Shown: one piece after another, positions 1 to 8,598 of the stretch
Layout: each line of letters begins with the position of its first letter
How positions within the stretch are numbered: position 1 is the first letter of the stretch
Assembly (NCBI RefSeq): GCF_000341285.1
Contig: NW_005178473.1
Coordinates: forward strand, 1-64,000
Direction: 5' to 3'
From: Galdieria sulphuraria
Lineage: Eukaryota > Rhodophyta > Bangiophyceae > Galdieriales > Galdieriaceae
Length of the DNA: 64,000 nucleotides
Translations under genes and position numbers: made by a program
The notes under the pieces: generated by a model
What the model was told of the DNA's origin: nothing
The model's input: the letters and a program-made list of their open reading frames with translations, nothing else
Database searches by the model: none

Positions 1-52
1 AGTACTTTTGGAGATCAAACTCACAACAAAAGTATAGATAAACCAATGCTCT

Positions 53-868
53 TTATGACTTGTTATTATTGGTAAGACTCTTCAAAACATCGTTCTTACG
101 TAATTTTTCTTTTTCTTCTTGAGATAACAATCTTCCAAAATCTCCCTTTTCTTTCCTCTCACTATATCTATCTACTAAAAAAGAAGAATGGTCTCTCAAC
201 ATCAACGAAAACTTGACCAACTCTTCAACTACATCGACCAATCGATCTCTCAAAGGACTAGGTTTCATTCTGTTATATTCATCAAACTCTTGCCAAGCTT
301 TAGGAATAGAAGACTGATTTGGAATAGTAAACATACGCATCCACCTTCCCAATACTCGCAATGTATTTACTGCGTTAAAGGATTGTGAACCTCCATTCAC
401 TTGACATATAGCCAAAGTACGACCTTGTGTAGGACGCACGGAACCTAAACTAAGTGGTATCCAGTCAATCTGATTTTTAAAACAACCCGTTACGTTCCCG
501 TGCATTTCAGGTGAACACCAAAACTGTGCTTCTGACCAAAGAGCTAATTCTCTCAATTCTTGGACCTTGTGATGGGTTTCCTCCACTTGACCTTTTACAG
601 GTAACTCTGTAGGATCAAAAACTCGTACGTCTGCACCCAAATAATCCAACAATCTGGCTGCTTCATAAGCACAACAACGAGAGAAAGACCGTTGTCTTAA
701 GGAACCATACAATACTAGTACTCTTAGTGGTCTGTCTTGAGCTTCCTTTTCATACAAAGACTTGGCACCAGAAATATCTATATCCTCAATCCAGTCATTC
801 TTGTCAGAGTCTAAACGAAACTTTTTCCATTCACTCAAGTCCTTTTCAGCTGTCAATGGACAATCCAT
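53..868 (-). CDS. arsH: ArsH-type NADPH-dependent FMN reductase / organoarsenical oxidase
   Basis: 271 aa, intronless. ArsH proteins are flavodoxin-fold NADPH:FMN oxidoreductases, known to oxidise trivalent methylated arsenicals and to protect against arsenic and oxidative stress. Seen here: the FMN phosphate-binding loop [10 protein letters not shown] (residues 55-64), the PEMHG segment (121-125) typical of ArsH, and NGGSQSFN (159-166). The length fits ArsH better than the shorter generic FMN reductases. The N-terminal ~45 residues are acidic and do not look like a targeting peptide, so the protein is probably cytosolic. Lack of introns and a bacterial family suggest acquisition by horizontal transfer (inference); such transfers are described for Cyanidiophyceae from arsenic-rich acidic springs. 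A decayed partial copy lies about 3 kb away. Confidence 0.9.
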   Translation of the reverse strand: MDCPLTAEKDLSEWKKFRLDSDKNDWIEDIDISGAKSLYEKEAQDRPLRVLVLYGSLRQRSFSRCCAYEAARLLDYLGADVRVFDPTELPVKGQVEETHHKVQELRELALWSEAQFWCSPEMHGNVTGCFKNQIDWIPLSLGSVRPTQGRTLAICQVNGGSQSFNAVNTLRVLGRWMRMFTIPNQSSIPKAWQEFDEYNRMKPSPLRDRLVDVVEELVKFSLMLRDHSSFLVDRYSERKEKGDFGRLLSQEEKEKLRKNDVLKSLTNNNKS

Positions 869-1094
869 TTCTCAATGTGTATACTCAACAATATCTCAAG
901 TCTTATTTGTCTTTCAAATATACTCATTGATTCTTATGACAACTTGTAAACATCATTTCATCATCATTGATAGCGCAAAAATAGAGACGCATAGCATTAA
1001 ACATCATACTTTTTTAAAATAGAGAATCAATCCACATTCTGACTTGTATTAACTTTTTGAGAACCGTTATGTCCCAAAAGTATGAGCGTTTTTA

Positions 1095-2150
1095 TGCTCG
1101 GTTTTGTAACGAAAATTAGAACAAGAAAAAGCTCTTTCTGTAGCAGTTTACAAGGATTGGAAGAGACTTCCTTCTAGTCTAATGATTTCAATAAAAACTT
1201 GAGAAAATATTTAAAACCTGAAAGAATTGGATGGCTACTAGAATATGTGAGAGAACTCGTTTTTGTTCTCTTACTAACAGGAGATGCGACTGAAGCCACA
1301 AGATGTTAAGATAGAAAAGGATTCACCTGAATGGGCTTAACCAAGTTTGCATAGTTACTGTCTCTTTTTAGTGCCATTACGGCAGAAGACATCATTTTGT
1401 TAAAACCCTCTGAACAAGCTCCCAATATTGCACACTTATTGGAAGCTCTTCTTTCACAATATTTGAATGTTGAACGTTGTGAAACTGAAAGGGGTTAAAA
1501 CTAGGGGAGCTTCTATAGCACATAAGATCATGAAAACTACTGCCAAACATCTTTCTCCATTACTATCCATTAGCTAGAAGAAACTGATCACGCGGTTACA
1601 AAAGTTGTGATTGGCAAAAGATGTGAGTCATGAATGTTATTTTGTATGATGATGACAAAAGACTGCGAGAATGATTGTCTCGTCAGAGAGACTTTCAACT
1701 GTGATCAGATATGTGTTTCTGTAGACTATGCAATGACTCAGTGATTATTCTTATATAATGAATGCAACTCATTTTGATCATCCAGTTGTATTATTGAACC
1801 ATACTCGCGGTCAAATTGTATATGGGTTCTTTTGATAAGCCTAGTTCTGTTGTTATATATTCTTTAGGTGATTGTTTGATGAAGGAAGAAATATTTGGTC
1901 CTTATCAGTCATTAGAACAAGTATATGTCATGGTATAGTGAACATTCGTATTATATATATTTTCCAATGATTCACTAACAACCCCAAGGCACGATAGTGA
2001 TGAAAATCATGAAAAATAGACAGAGATGGTCCCAAGATTTCTGCGTGCCATTTCGGAAATAGAGTCGGTTTTACCAAAAGTGGAAATACCTTTATTATAT
2101 GGTTCGTCTCTATGACGAGATTCTCTCACTAGAAAAAACTTACGTATGAA
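1095..2150 (+). pseudogene. Decayed ALDH3-type aldehyde dehydrogenase pseudogene
   Basis: No open frame remains, but pieces of a class-3 aldehyde dehydrogenase appear in the right order, in shifting frames and with stops. They are: AEDIILLKPSEQAPN at about 1382-1426, then LLEALLSQYLN; a KTTAKHLSP segment near 1530-1560; NCDQICVSVDY at about 1696-1730, matching the catalytic NCGQTCV region with its Cys; KEEIFGP at about 1882-1902; YIFSND near 1955; and VPFRK-stop-SR near 2047, matching PFGGVGNSG. A TRFSH match close to 2120 marks the C-terminal TFSH motif. A pyrimidine-rich stretch ending TTTAG just before 1372 may be a fossil splice acceptor. This is a host-type metabolic gene that is clearly dead. 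Confidence 0.72.
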
Positions 2151-3034
2151 AAATACAGCATAAGCAATAAACATAAGACCTCACTCAGAATTCAGTTAGA
2201 TTCCAATAAATAACCTTGAAAATCTTAGACGAAGGGCTGATTCTTAACCAACGATTACAAGAGAAGACTTTCTGTACAGTAGCTATAAAAGTTAAACAAT
2301 ATTGAAATAAGACTCTGTAAAAGTTCGCTAACTTTGTGAGACAGCCAAGTGGGTCAAGTAATAAAAATCAAAGAAGGCTTCGAGTCCTTTACCTTGACTC
2401 TCTCCTCCACAGAGAATTTCCATAAAATTCTAGAATTTCAGTAACAAGAGTTCTTACACGAATAGTCTCTTGATGCTCTCTTCTCTACGAACACAAGAGG
2501 AAGAATAGTGTTGAAGTTTTGCATATTTTATTGTGATATGTATATTTTTTGTTATCTAATATTGCTTTCGAAGTATATTTTCAATCTTTGTCCAACGTGG
2601 ACCGAGTTCAAGCTTGGTTGTGTAACTTTAGTCAGTCAAATTCCAACGAAGCTTTAGTTTACTTTGTGAATATCTTTCAAGCTCTGAATTGTTTTTGTTG
2701 TAACCGTCCAAGGACTCCTCGCAGACCTTGAGCTCCACTTAGCCTTTAGTCTCCTTTTGGTACGCCCAACATGACAAACCTTTGTTACGCCTAAATGCTC
2801 TGTCAAGTCCTTGTTTGGGTTACGGTGGTGTTACTAGGACTTTCTAACAAAACGACAACAAGCAGCGGACTATGAAAAGGTTACTTTTCTTGTGACATAA
2901 AACTGTATGAACTTCATAGTATCCAAAAACAACTTGGGATTGAAATAAGTTCTTTCAAGTATTGCTTGACCATCTCTTGAATTCCTTCTCACGCTTGAGA
3001 TTACTTTTTTTCAGAACTATTTAGACCCGTGTAA
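2151..3034. other. Intergenic stretch with no recognised gene
   Basis: I recognise nothing here on either strand. A 60-codon open frame at 2549-2731 resembles no family known to me and is probably chance. Because the stretch lies between two gene fossils, it may be older, unrecognisable gene debris. Confidence 0.4.
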
Positions 3035-3215
3035 AGTTTCTGTTTTCTTCTTGTGACAGTTATCTTCCAAAAATCTCTCAGTTCTTCTTTTCTTACACCT
3101 GTTCTCTAAAATAAAGAGTCAACTCTCAACATCAAAGAAAACTGGTGACTACCAGCAATTTGCTACGGCTGTGTCCCTAGGAATCAGCTTTCAATCTTTA
3201 GAGTTTACCGAGCCT
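3035..3215 (-). pseudogene. Relic of the C-terminal part of a second arsH copy
   Basis: On the minus strand this stretch aligns by eye with the end of the intact arsH gene at about 100-250. Shared blocks include TTGATGTTGAGAG (part of the KFSLMLRD codons), the GAGATTTTGGAAGA block (GDFGR) and the CAAGAAGAAAA block (SQEEK). Many substitutions and small length changes destroy the frame. The order of the blocks is preserved, so this is a duplicated, degenerate arsH tail and not chance similarity. Similarity is clear over about 130 bp (3035-3165) and fades toward 3215. Confidence 0.6.
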
Positions 3216-4181
3216 TTTCAAGTTTTAAAAACGGAAGACGGGTTTAAAAAATATATTGCTTCCTAACACAAAAGACACGTTGCATCAAAGTACAGTTCCA
3301 CCCAGGAAATCCACCGGTGTGAGATGCTCCTGTCACCAACCCCTCTGTGTGAAAAATTCTCATAGAGTTTGCGCTGAAACGATGGTAACAAGTTTTACTT
3401 TGGTTTTGAGTTTGATCGCCCTGACCGGACTCTGTTAGAAATCTTACTCTATCAGAAGACAGTATGAGAATTCGACAACGACGAAATTGTAACTTTGATA
3501 GTTACTGTCGGAAGTTCTTCTTTATTAGCGCAAGTAGTTCTTAAAAACACTTTATTCTGACAGTAGCGAATATGATAGATCTAGTTTAAGAAACAATTGC
3601 GAGAAATGCTGCAACGACGTTAGTCCCAAGTAGAAAATACGATGTAACTATGAGACAAGATATTATTGCGTTATCCTCAAAATTAAAGATATTATCGTAG
3701 ACATAAGTTTATTACAATAAAACCATAATTCTTCCTTCCTGTTGAAATTTCGAGACAACGATGACTAACTACGTTGTCCAAAAAAATGAAAAGTACATGT
3801 ATACTTTGCAATGTATTTTTCAACATAGTGATATTAGTCCCATCAACGTATAAAAAAATTGTAGACTGAAATTGAGTTCAAATGACGTGATAAAAAAGAA
3901 TTTCGTGGTATAAACTCAAACTAGTTCAAAATCTCATTCAAATATTCATATACGATACCCGCTCATCGATACAAACCAATGAATTTTAAACCTGTTGATA
4001 TTTTGAAACCTATATAAAATATATCTTGACAGTACAAGGTATGCAAAGTAACATAGCATTTTCTCGAAAAAACAACTGCAGCATTGCGGTATACCAAAAT
4101 TCATTTGATACAGACGCAGAAAGAAAATATTTGTGGTGCATTCCTTCGTTTTCGATAATACGAAGCATCTGACTAATACTT
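3216..4181. other. AT-rich intergenic stretch, nothing recognised
   Basis: About 960 bp with no convincing coding segment. Short open frames lack family similarity. The region follows the arsH relic and lies downstream of the transporter gene; it may contain more decayed duplicate sequence. Confidence 0.4.
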
Positions 4182-5867
4182 TTAACTAACAGTGCCATCA
4201 ATTTCGTAGAGACTTTCATCATTTTGTTGCTCTCCACAATATGCTCGACTCCGTTTTGATTTAGCCTTTGATAACGGTAATAAAAAGGCAACGGACAAGA
4301 AAGAAGAAAATATCATCATTAAAAAATACGAGATCCAACCAAACGTCCGAACTGCTAAAGTCACCGGGAAACCTGCCATTGCAGCTCCCAAGTAGCTGAT
4401 GTAACCCAATAGACCTGTGGCTGTAGCAACGGTTCGTCGATCACTCTGTTCAGCACCAATAAGACCAATGAGACACGTGGGACCGCTGAGAAAAAATCCG
4501 AATAAAACAACAAAAAGAAAATCCAACCAAACATGGTTCACTGCCATCGATGACAGCAAAGACACTAACAGAAGGGTAACAACCAATCCTATTAAAAATA
4601 ATATAACGACAGGCACACGATGTCCTTCCAAGCGATCAGACAGGATACCACTGATGAATGTTCCGGCTAACCCGCCAATATCCATTCCACTTACTCTGTA
4701 AGCTGCGTCTGTTGCGTGGCATCCTTTCTGTTGCATTAAATAAATATGAAAAAATGACCGAATACTGGTTTTCACAAAGTATACGAAAAAATATGATAGC
4801 GCTAAGAGCCACAGTGTTCGATTCTTCAAAACTCCCGTCACAAAAGTTTCTAAATACTCAAATGATGAATTGAAGCTCTTCCCTGAGTTTGTTGTATTTC
4901 CTCTCTGTTTCGTGTCACTTTGCACATCAACTGAGAGACCAGCTTCTTTAGGTGTGTCACGAATAAGCAGTGAGAAGATTACTCCCGCAATCAATGACGA
5001 TATTCCTGGAGCTATCATGCCTATTCTCCAGGTCGTTCTGCGTGCAAGTGAACCTGAAACAATCGGTGCTAAAACGCCACCTACATTAGCAGAACACGAC
5101 CAAAGTGCCCACCAAAAGCCTCGCTCCGAACTCTTGAACCATGCGGTAAGAATTCGGGCACAAGCTCCAGCTCCACAGCCCTGTGCTATTCCATTTGCAC
5201 CCCACCAAAAAGCAAACCATCGATAACCATCAGATAAACCCAAACCAACGTTCGTCAAGCCCGCGAGAGAAAGACCCGAACCCAAAATTCTCCTGGGAGA
5301 GAAATTATCCACAACCAAGCCACCCAGAAGCTTAGAGATACCATAAAAGAGAGGGAAGGAGGAGGTCACAAGTCCTACGTGCTCCAGCTCAAGCATTCCT
5401 GCCTGTAGCAAAAGTGGAGCAACAAAGGTAAAAGTTGACCGACAGATAGTATAGGCCAAGTATGAGACAAAAATGCCGTGAAACACTCTCCACCTCCAAA
5501 GCCACGTCAATTTCTCCGAAGCAACGCGTCCAAGTTGATCCGTTTCAGGACTAGAAGTCACATGATTTGTGGTGGAGATCTGTCCCTCTTGTGGACAATT
5601 TTTCTTCTCGTCGTTCCAGGATACTGAAGATGCTTCCGAGCCACTTTCAGCTCTTGAAAAATGAGAACAAACAAATTTTTGAGGTTTCGGGCGGCGGAGC
5701 TCACGAAATCGAAGGGGAGGTTGATTACGCAACTGGCCGGAGAAGAACAACACGTCAGCCGCCAAGAAATGTCCACGAAAAACTAAGCCGTTGAAACGAC
5801 TACCAACACAGTTTCCCTTACTTCTATAGGTCGGCCCATAACTTTGCGTGAACGACAATAGCGACAT
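4182..5867 (-). CDS. MFS organophosphate:phosphate antiporter-like transporter (OPA/UhpC/GlpT type)
   Basis: 561 aa from the first true ATG; the frame is open further upstream but only with a TTG. The first ~130 residues are hydrophilic and basic with many Ser and Arg, like an organelle-targeting or cytosolic extension. Then come about 12 hydrophobic segments in the 6+6 MFS pattern. YLAYTICRSTFTF in the first segment resembles the YxxYxxxR start of the OPA family (GlpT, UhpT, UhpC), whose members exchange glycerol-3-phosphate or hexose phosphates for phosphate. Other family-like segments are GLVVDNFSPR after TM2-3 and GILSDRLEGHR in the second half. A UhpC-type role at the plastid or an ER/plasma-membrane G3P role are both possible; the substrate cannot be told. 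No intron is needed. Confidence 0.75.
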   Translation of the reverse strand: MSLLSFTQSYGPTYRSKGNCVGSRFNGLVFRGHFLAADVLFFSGQLRNQPPLRFRELRRPKPQKFVCSHFSRAESGSEASSVSWNDEKKNCPQEGQISTTNHVTSSPETDQLGRVASEKLTWLWRWRVFHGIFVSYLAYTICRSTFTFVAPLLLQAGMLELEHVGLVTSSFPLFYGISKLLGGLVVDNFSPRRILGSGLSLAGLTNVGLGLSDGYRWFAFWWGANGIAQGCGAGACARILTAWFKSSERGFWWALWSCSANVGGVLAPIVSGSLARRTTWRIGMIAPGISSLIAGVIFSLLIRDTPKEAGLSVDVQSDTKQRGNTTNSGKSFNSSFEYLETFVTGVLKNRTLWLLALSYFFVYFVKTSIRSFFHIYLMQQKGCHATDAAYRVSGMDIGGLAGTFISGILSDRLEGHRVPVVILFLIGLVVTLLLVSLLSSMAVNHVWLDFLFVVLFGFFLSGPTCLIGLIGAEQSDRRTVATATGLLGYISYLGAAMAGFPVTLAVRTFGWISYFLMMIFSSFLSVAFLLPLSKAKSKRSRAYCGEQQNDESLYEIDGTVS

Positions 5868-6866
5868 CGAGAAATGACCCAAAAGCAACTTCCAAACAAA
5901 CAACCTACCCTTCCCAAGAGTTGGTCAATTGGGCATCACCAAAGCTTAATGTCTTATATAGTATATTTGGTTCTCAAATGACGATTTTATCACACGTTTA
6001 TGTGTCTGAAATTTTTGCAAACTAAGCTAAAGATAATAAAAGAATCAATCAAAACGTACAGTCCAAATAATAAGAGCTATGGCGACTTCGTAGATGGTAG
6101 AGAAACCATCCATTAGTCGCTATTCAAGACAACTTGCCATTCTAGTATGGTTTTTTATGGAAAACATAGAAAACCTTCTTAAAGACAGATGCCAGAGATC
6201 CGAATATATGATATTGTTCAAATGCTAGAAGTACGTAGGACTATTGCTACCAAGGTACATATATCGAGCTCCATGAATTACACCTGTACACTTTTTTACT
6301 TTTCAACTAGCAAGGTATCATCCATATAGCAGTCCAACAGGTCAATCAAAGCCAAGTCGACTTGGGTTTTAAAAGGTAGGGTATGGGCAGTTCTCTCGCA
6401 ACATTAGAAAGGAGTTCCAGGAACGACTCTATGGTAATCGATAATGTGTAGAAGATTCAAGTAATAAAAACAAAAGGTTTTCTATAAGAGCTAGCTGTCA
6501 ACAAATATTTATCACAACATTGGATAGTGAGAGAGGTTATCGTTGAAACTCAACTCTTCTTGTGAACGCAACACTTCAGCCAAAATATATTTTGATAAAC
6601 TCCGAATGCAAGTACTCGGTTGAAAGAAGCAAAGCAAAAATTGCAATCTGTCGTCCTGAAATTGAGTTCAAAAATTTTTTTATGTCGAGACTTTCAACAT
6701 CTTCGAGACACTTCCTTTCGTTAAGTGAAAATAAAGTTGCGATTAATTGATATTTTGAACCCAGAATAACAGTAAGGAGTTTATCCGAGTTCAAATCAAG
6801 AAGCAGGCCAAAAAATATGACAACGACGCTTTACATTGAAAATTCCAAAATCAATTACTGAAAGAC
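5868..6866. other. Divergent intergenic region between the MFS gene and NDUFA2
   Basis: About 1 kb that must hold both promoters. It contains a strong two-part inverted repeat (listed separately). On the minus strand, about 6576-6830 is open for some 85 codons with protein-like composition (for example NERKCLEDVESLD) but has no ATG and no family similarity I know. The plus strand also has a 62-codon frame at 6562-6750. Neither is supported enough to call. Confidence 0.35.
6082..6120. repeat. 39-nt two-tier inverted repeat (hairpin)
   Basis: GCGACT at 6082-6087 pairs with AGTCGC at 6115-6120. Inside, GATGGT at 6093-6098 pairs with ACCATC at 6105-6110 around a 6-nt loop. Spacers of 5 and 4 nt separate the stems. 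It lies about 215 bp upstream of the MFS start. It could be an operator-like site, a structured transcript or chance. Confidence 0.5.
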
Positions 6867-7382
6867 ATGAGTTGGAGAGCAAGGCTATCACATGTGTTTG
6901 AAGAACTTCGTATCGTTTATTCTACCAAGCACCCCGAAAGTTCTGGAGTTCGGTAAGTATTCATGTTGTCATGACTATGTTATCTCTCTTTATTTCCCTC
7001 GGAGGAACTTCATTGCTGCAAACTATGACGAACTGAAATTGTTGAACCCTGGACTCCCCTTTTATGTCAGGTGCTGTGACGGTATCAAGCCGCATGTATC
7101 CACTCGTATGAGTGCGTTGGACCAACTACTCATAGAATTCCGTTCGATTAAAATATTGTTTAGGCAACGGATTTTACGAAACCTCTTTAGTTGCTGGCCT
7201 CGACGTCCAAGGTATGTGTTCAAACCTTTTCTTTTACAGATACAGGTTGTTTTTTATTACTATTTTTTGCAGGCATAGAGAGGACTCTACAGAGACTGGT
7301 TCAAAAGGGCGAGGAACAAACAAAAAGACCGTTACTAGGTAGCAAGGCCTGTCAAACCGTTCAGTTCGCAAATATCATATGA
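6867..7382 (+). CDS. NDUFA2: NADH:ubiquinone oxidoreductase B8 subunit (complex I)
   Basis: Exons 6867-6952, 7005-7105, 7164-7211 and 7273-7382 give 114 aa; introns are 52, 58 and 61 nt and frame is kept throughout. B8/NDUFA2 is a small thioredoxin-fold subunit on the matrix arm of mitochondrial complex I. The protein starts MSWRARLSHVFEELRIVYS, much like plant B8 proteins. It continues with NYDELKLLNPGLPFYVRC, the family hallmark for the region after strand 2 (usually NP.LP...RE), then PHVSTR and the C-terminal LVAGLDVQGIERTLQRLV helix. Donors are GTAAGT, GTATGA and GTATGT. The exons are too short to stand out as open frames. The gene converges on COQ2, with 53 bp between the stops. Confidence 0.88.
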
Positions 7383-7435
7383 AGCGAGTGTTGCGTTTGG
7401 ACCGATATTAGTATAAGCATAAAATACGGTAAAAA

Positions 7436-8572
7436 CTACTCTTCGATAGTCTTACTTGAAATAAAACTCTCATGAGAAGTGCTCATATCTTTCTTGGAAC
7501 GAAAAATATTGCCAGCGCATATTCCTACAAGGATAATAAGACCATAGTTACGATTGGAACGAAAGCTTTTGGCACATTCTTCAGGGTTATCGTAGTTTGT
7601 TCTACAAATCTGACGCAATAAGTGAAGACTTCCTATTATGACACTAACATAATAGGGAGAGGTCTGTTCTACCAAGTAACCCACGAGCAACATTAAGGTG
7701 CTATGTATGCCTGCGAAGAAATAAAGCCAACTGTCGGTTTTGTCGCCAAAATAAAGCGCAGTGGAACGAATACCAACACGCGTGTCATCGTGTTTGTCTT
7801 GGTGGGCATAAATGGTATCGTATATTAGGGTCCAGGCAACTCCTCCTCCATAGAGGTACAAAGCAGGAAGATCTAAACTTCCCTTTACAGCAACCCAACC
7901 AAGCAAAGCACCCCAGTTAAAAGTAAGCCCCAAAACGAGTTGTGGCCAAAAAGTAACCCGTTTGGCTAAGGGATACAGTGTAACCAAAAAAAGGGAACTT
8001 GCTCCCAAAACCTGACTATACATATTCAACGATAGCAATATTGGCAAACCTCCTAGTAACTGCGCAGTCACAAAAAACAGGGCTTGCTTCTTTGTGAGAA
8101 CGCCAGAAGCCAAAGGTCTAGATTTCGATCTTTCTACCAAACCATCCAGACGACTGTCCCAGAGATCATTTATAGTGCAACCTGCGCCTCTCAATAAAAC
8201 AGCACCCATTCCAAATAAACTTAAAAGCCACAAGTCGGAAACTTGTCCTGGCTCCGACGCTAGGGAAATTGACCAGGCACCGGGTAAATATAACAACCAC
8301 GTGCCAATAGGTTTGTCCAATCGAGCTAACTTAACATAAGGGTTTTCTCGTAGACTCGACATTGAGAAATTTTGGACGACTGACGTCCACTGTTTCCAAC
8401 CAGCGCTGTTATGGGCAGAACGATGCCTCAAGATAGGCAAGAAAACGTTGGCTGGACTATTTTTTAAGTTTTCATATGCTTTCAAGGAATTTTCAGCTTG
8501 TAACAGAGGCCGTGCGTTCAGTCTTCCACGTTGTTTCAGTATCGTCCAAAGTGTCCGTTGAAGAGCTTGCAT
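7436..8572 (-). CDS. COQ2: 4-hydroxybenzoate polyprenyltransferase, mitochondrial
   Basis: 378 aa, intronless. It joins the polyprenyl tail to 4-hydroxybenzoate in ubiquinone synthesis at the mitochondrial inner membrane. The UbiA-family Asp motifs are both present: NDLWD (residues 135-139, followed by RSKSRPLASG) and YDTIYAHQDKHDD (251-263). About eight hydrophobic helices follow residue 95. The first ~60 residues are rich in Arg, Gln and Leu with few acids, a good mitochondrial presequence, which supports the ATG at 8572 over the internal Met at 8362. The start lies head-to-head with the BEACH gene, 26 bp from its likely ATG. Confidence 0.92.
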   Translation of the reverse strand: MQALQRTLWTILKQRGRLNARPLLQAENSLKAYENLKNSPANVFLPILRHRSAHNSAGWKQWTSVVQNFSMSSLRENPYVKLARLDKPIGTWLLYLPGAWSISLASEPGQVSDLWLLSLFGMGAVLLRGAGCTINDLWDSRLDGLVERSKSRPLASGVLTKKQALFFVTAQLLGGLPILLSLNMYSQVLGASSLFLVTLYPLAKRVTFWPQLVLGLTFNWGALLGWVAVKGSLDLPALYLYGGGVAWTLIYDTIYAHQDKHDDTRVGIRSTALYFGDKTDSWLYFFAGIHSTLMLLVGYLVEQTSPYYVSVIIGSLHLLRQICRTNYDNPEECAKSFRSNRNYGLIILVGICAGNIFRSKKDMSTSHESFISSKTIEE

Positions 8573-8598
8573 TGTCTGCTCTAGCGCTTCAGAAGATT

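Noticed and set aside
4010-4291. 93-codon minus-strand frame at the end of the MFS gene
   Set aside because: It overlaps the transporter C-terminus in another frame and has no protein similarity.
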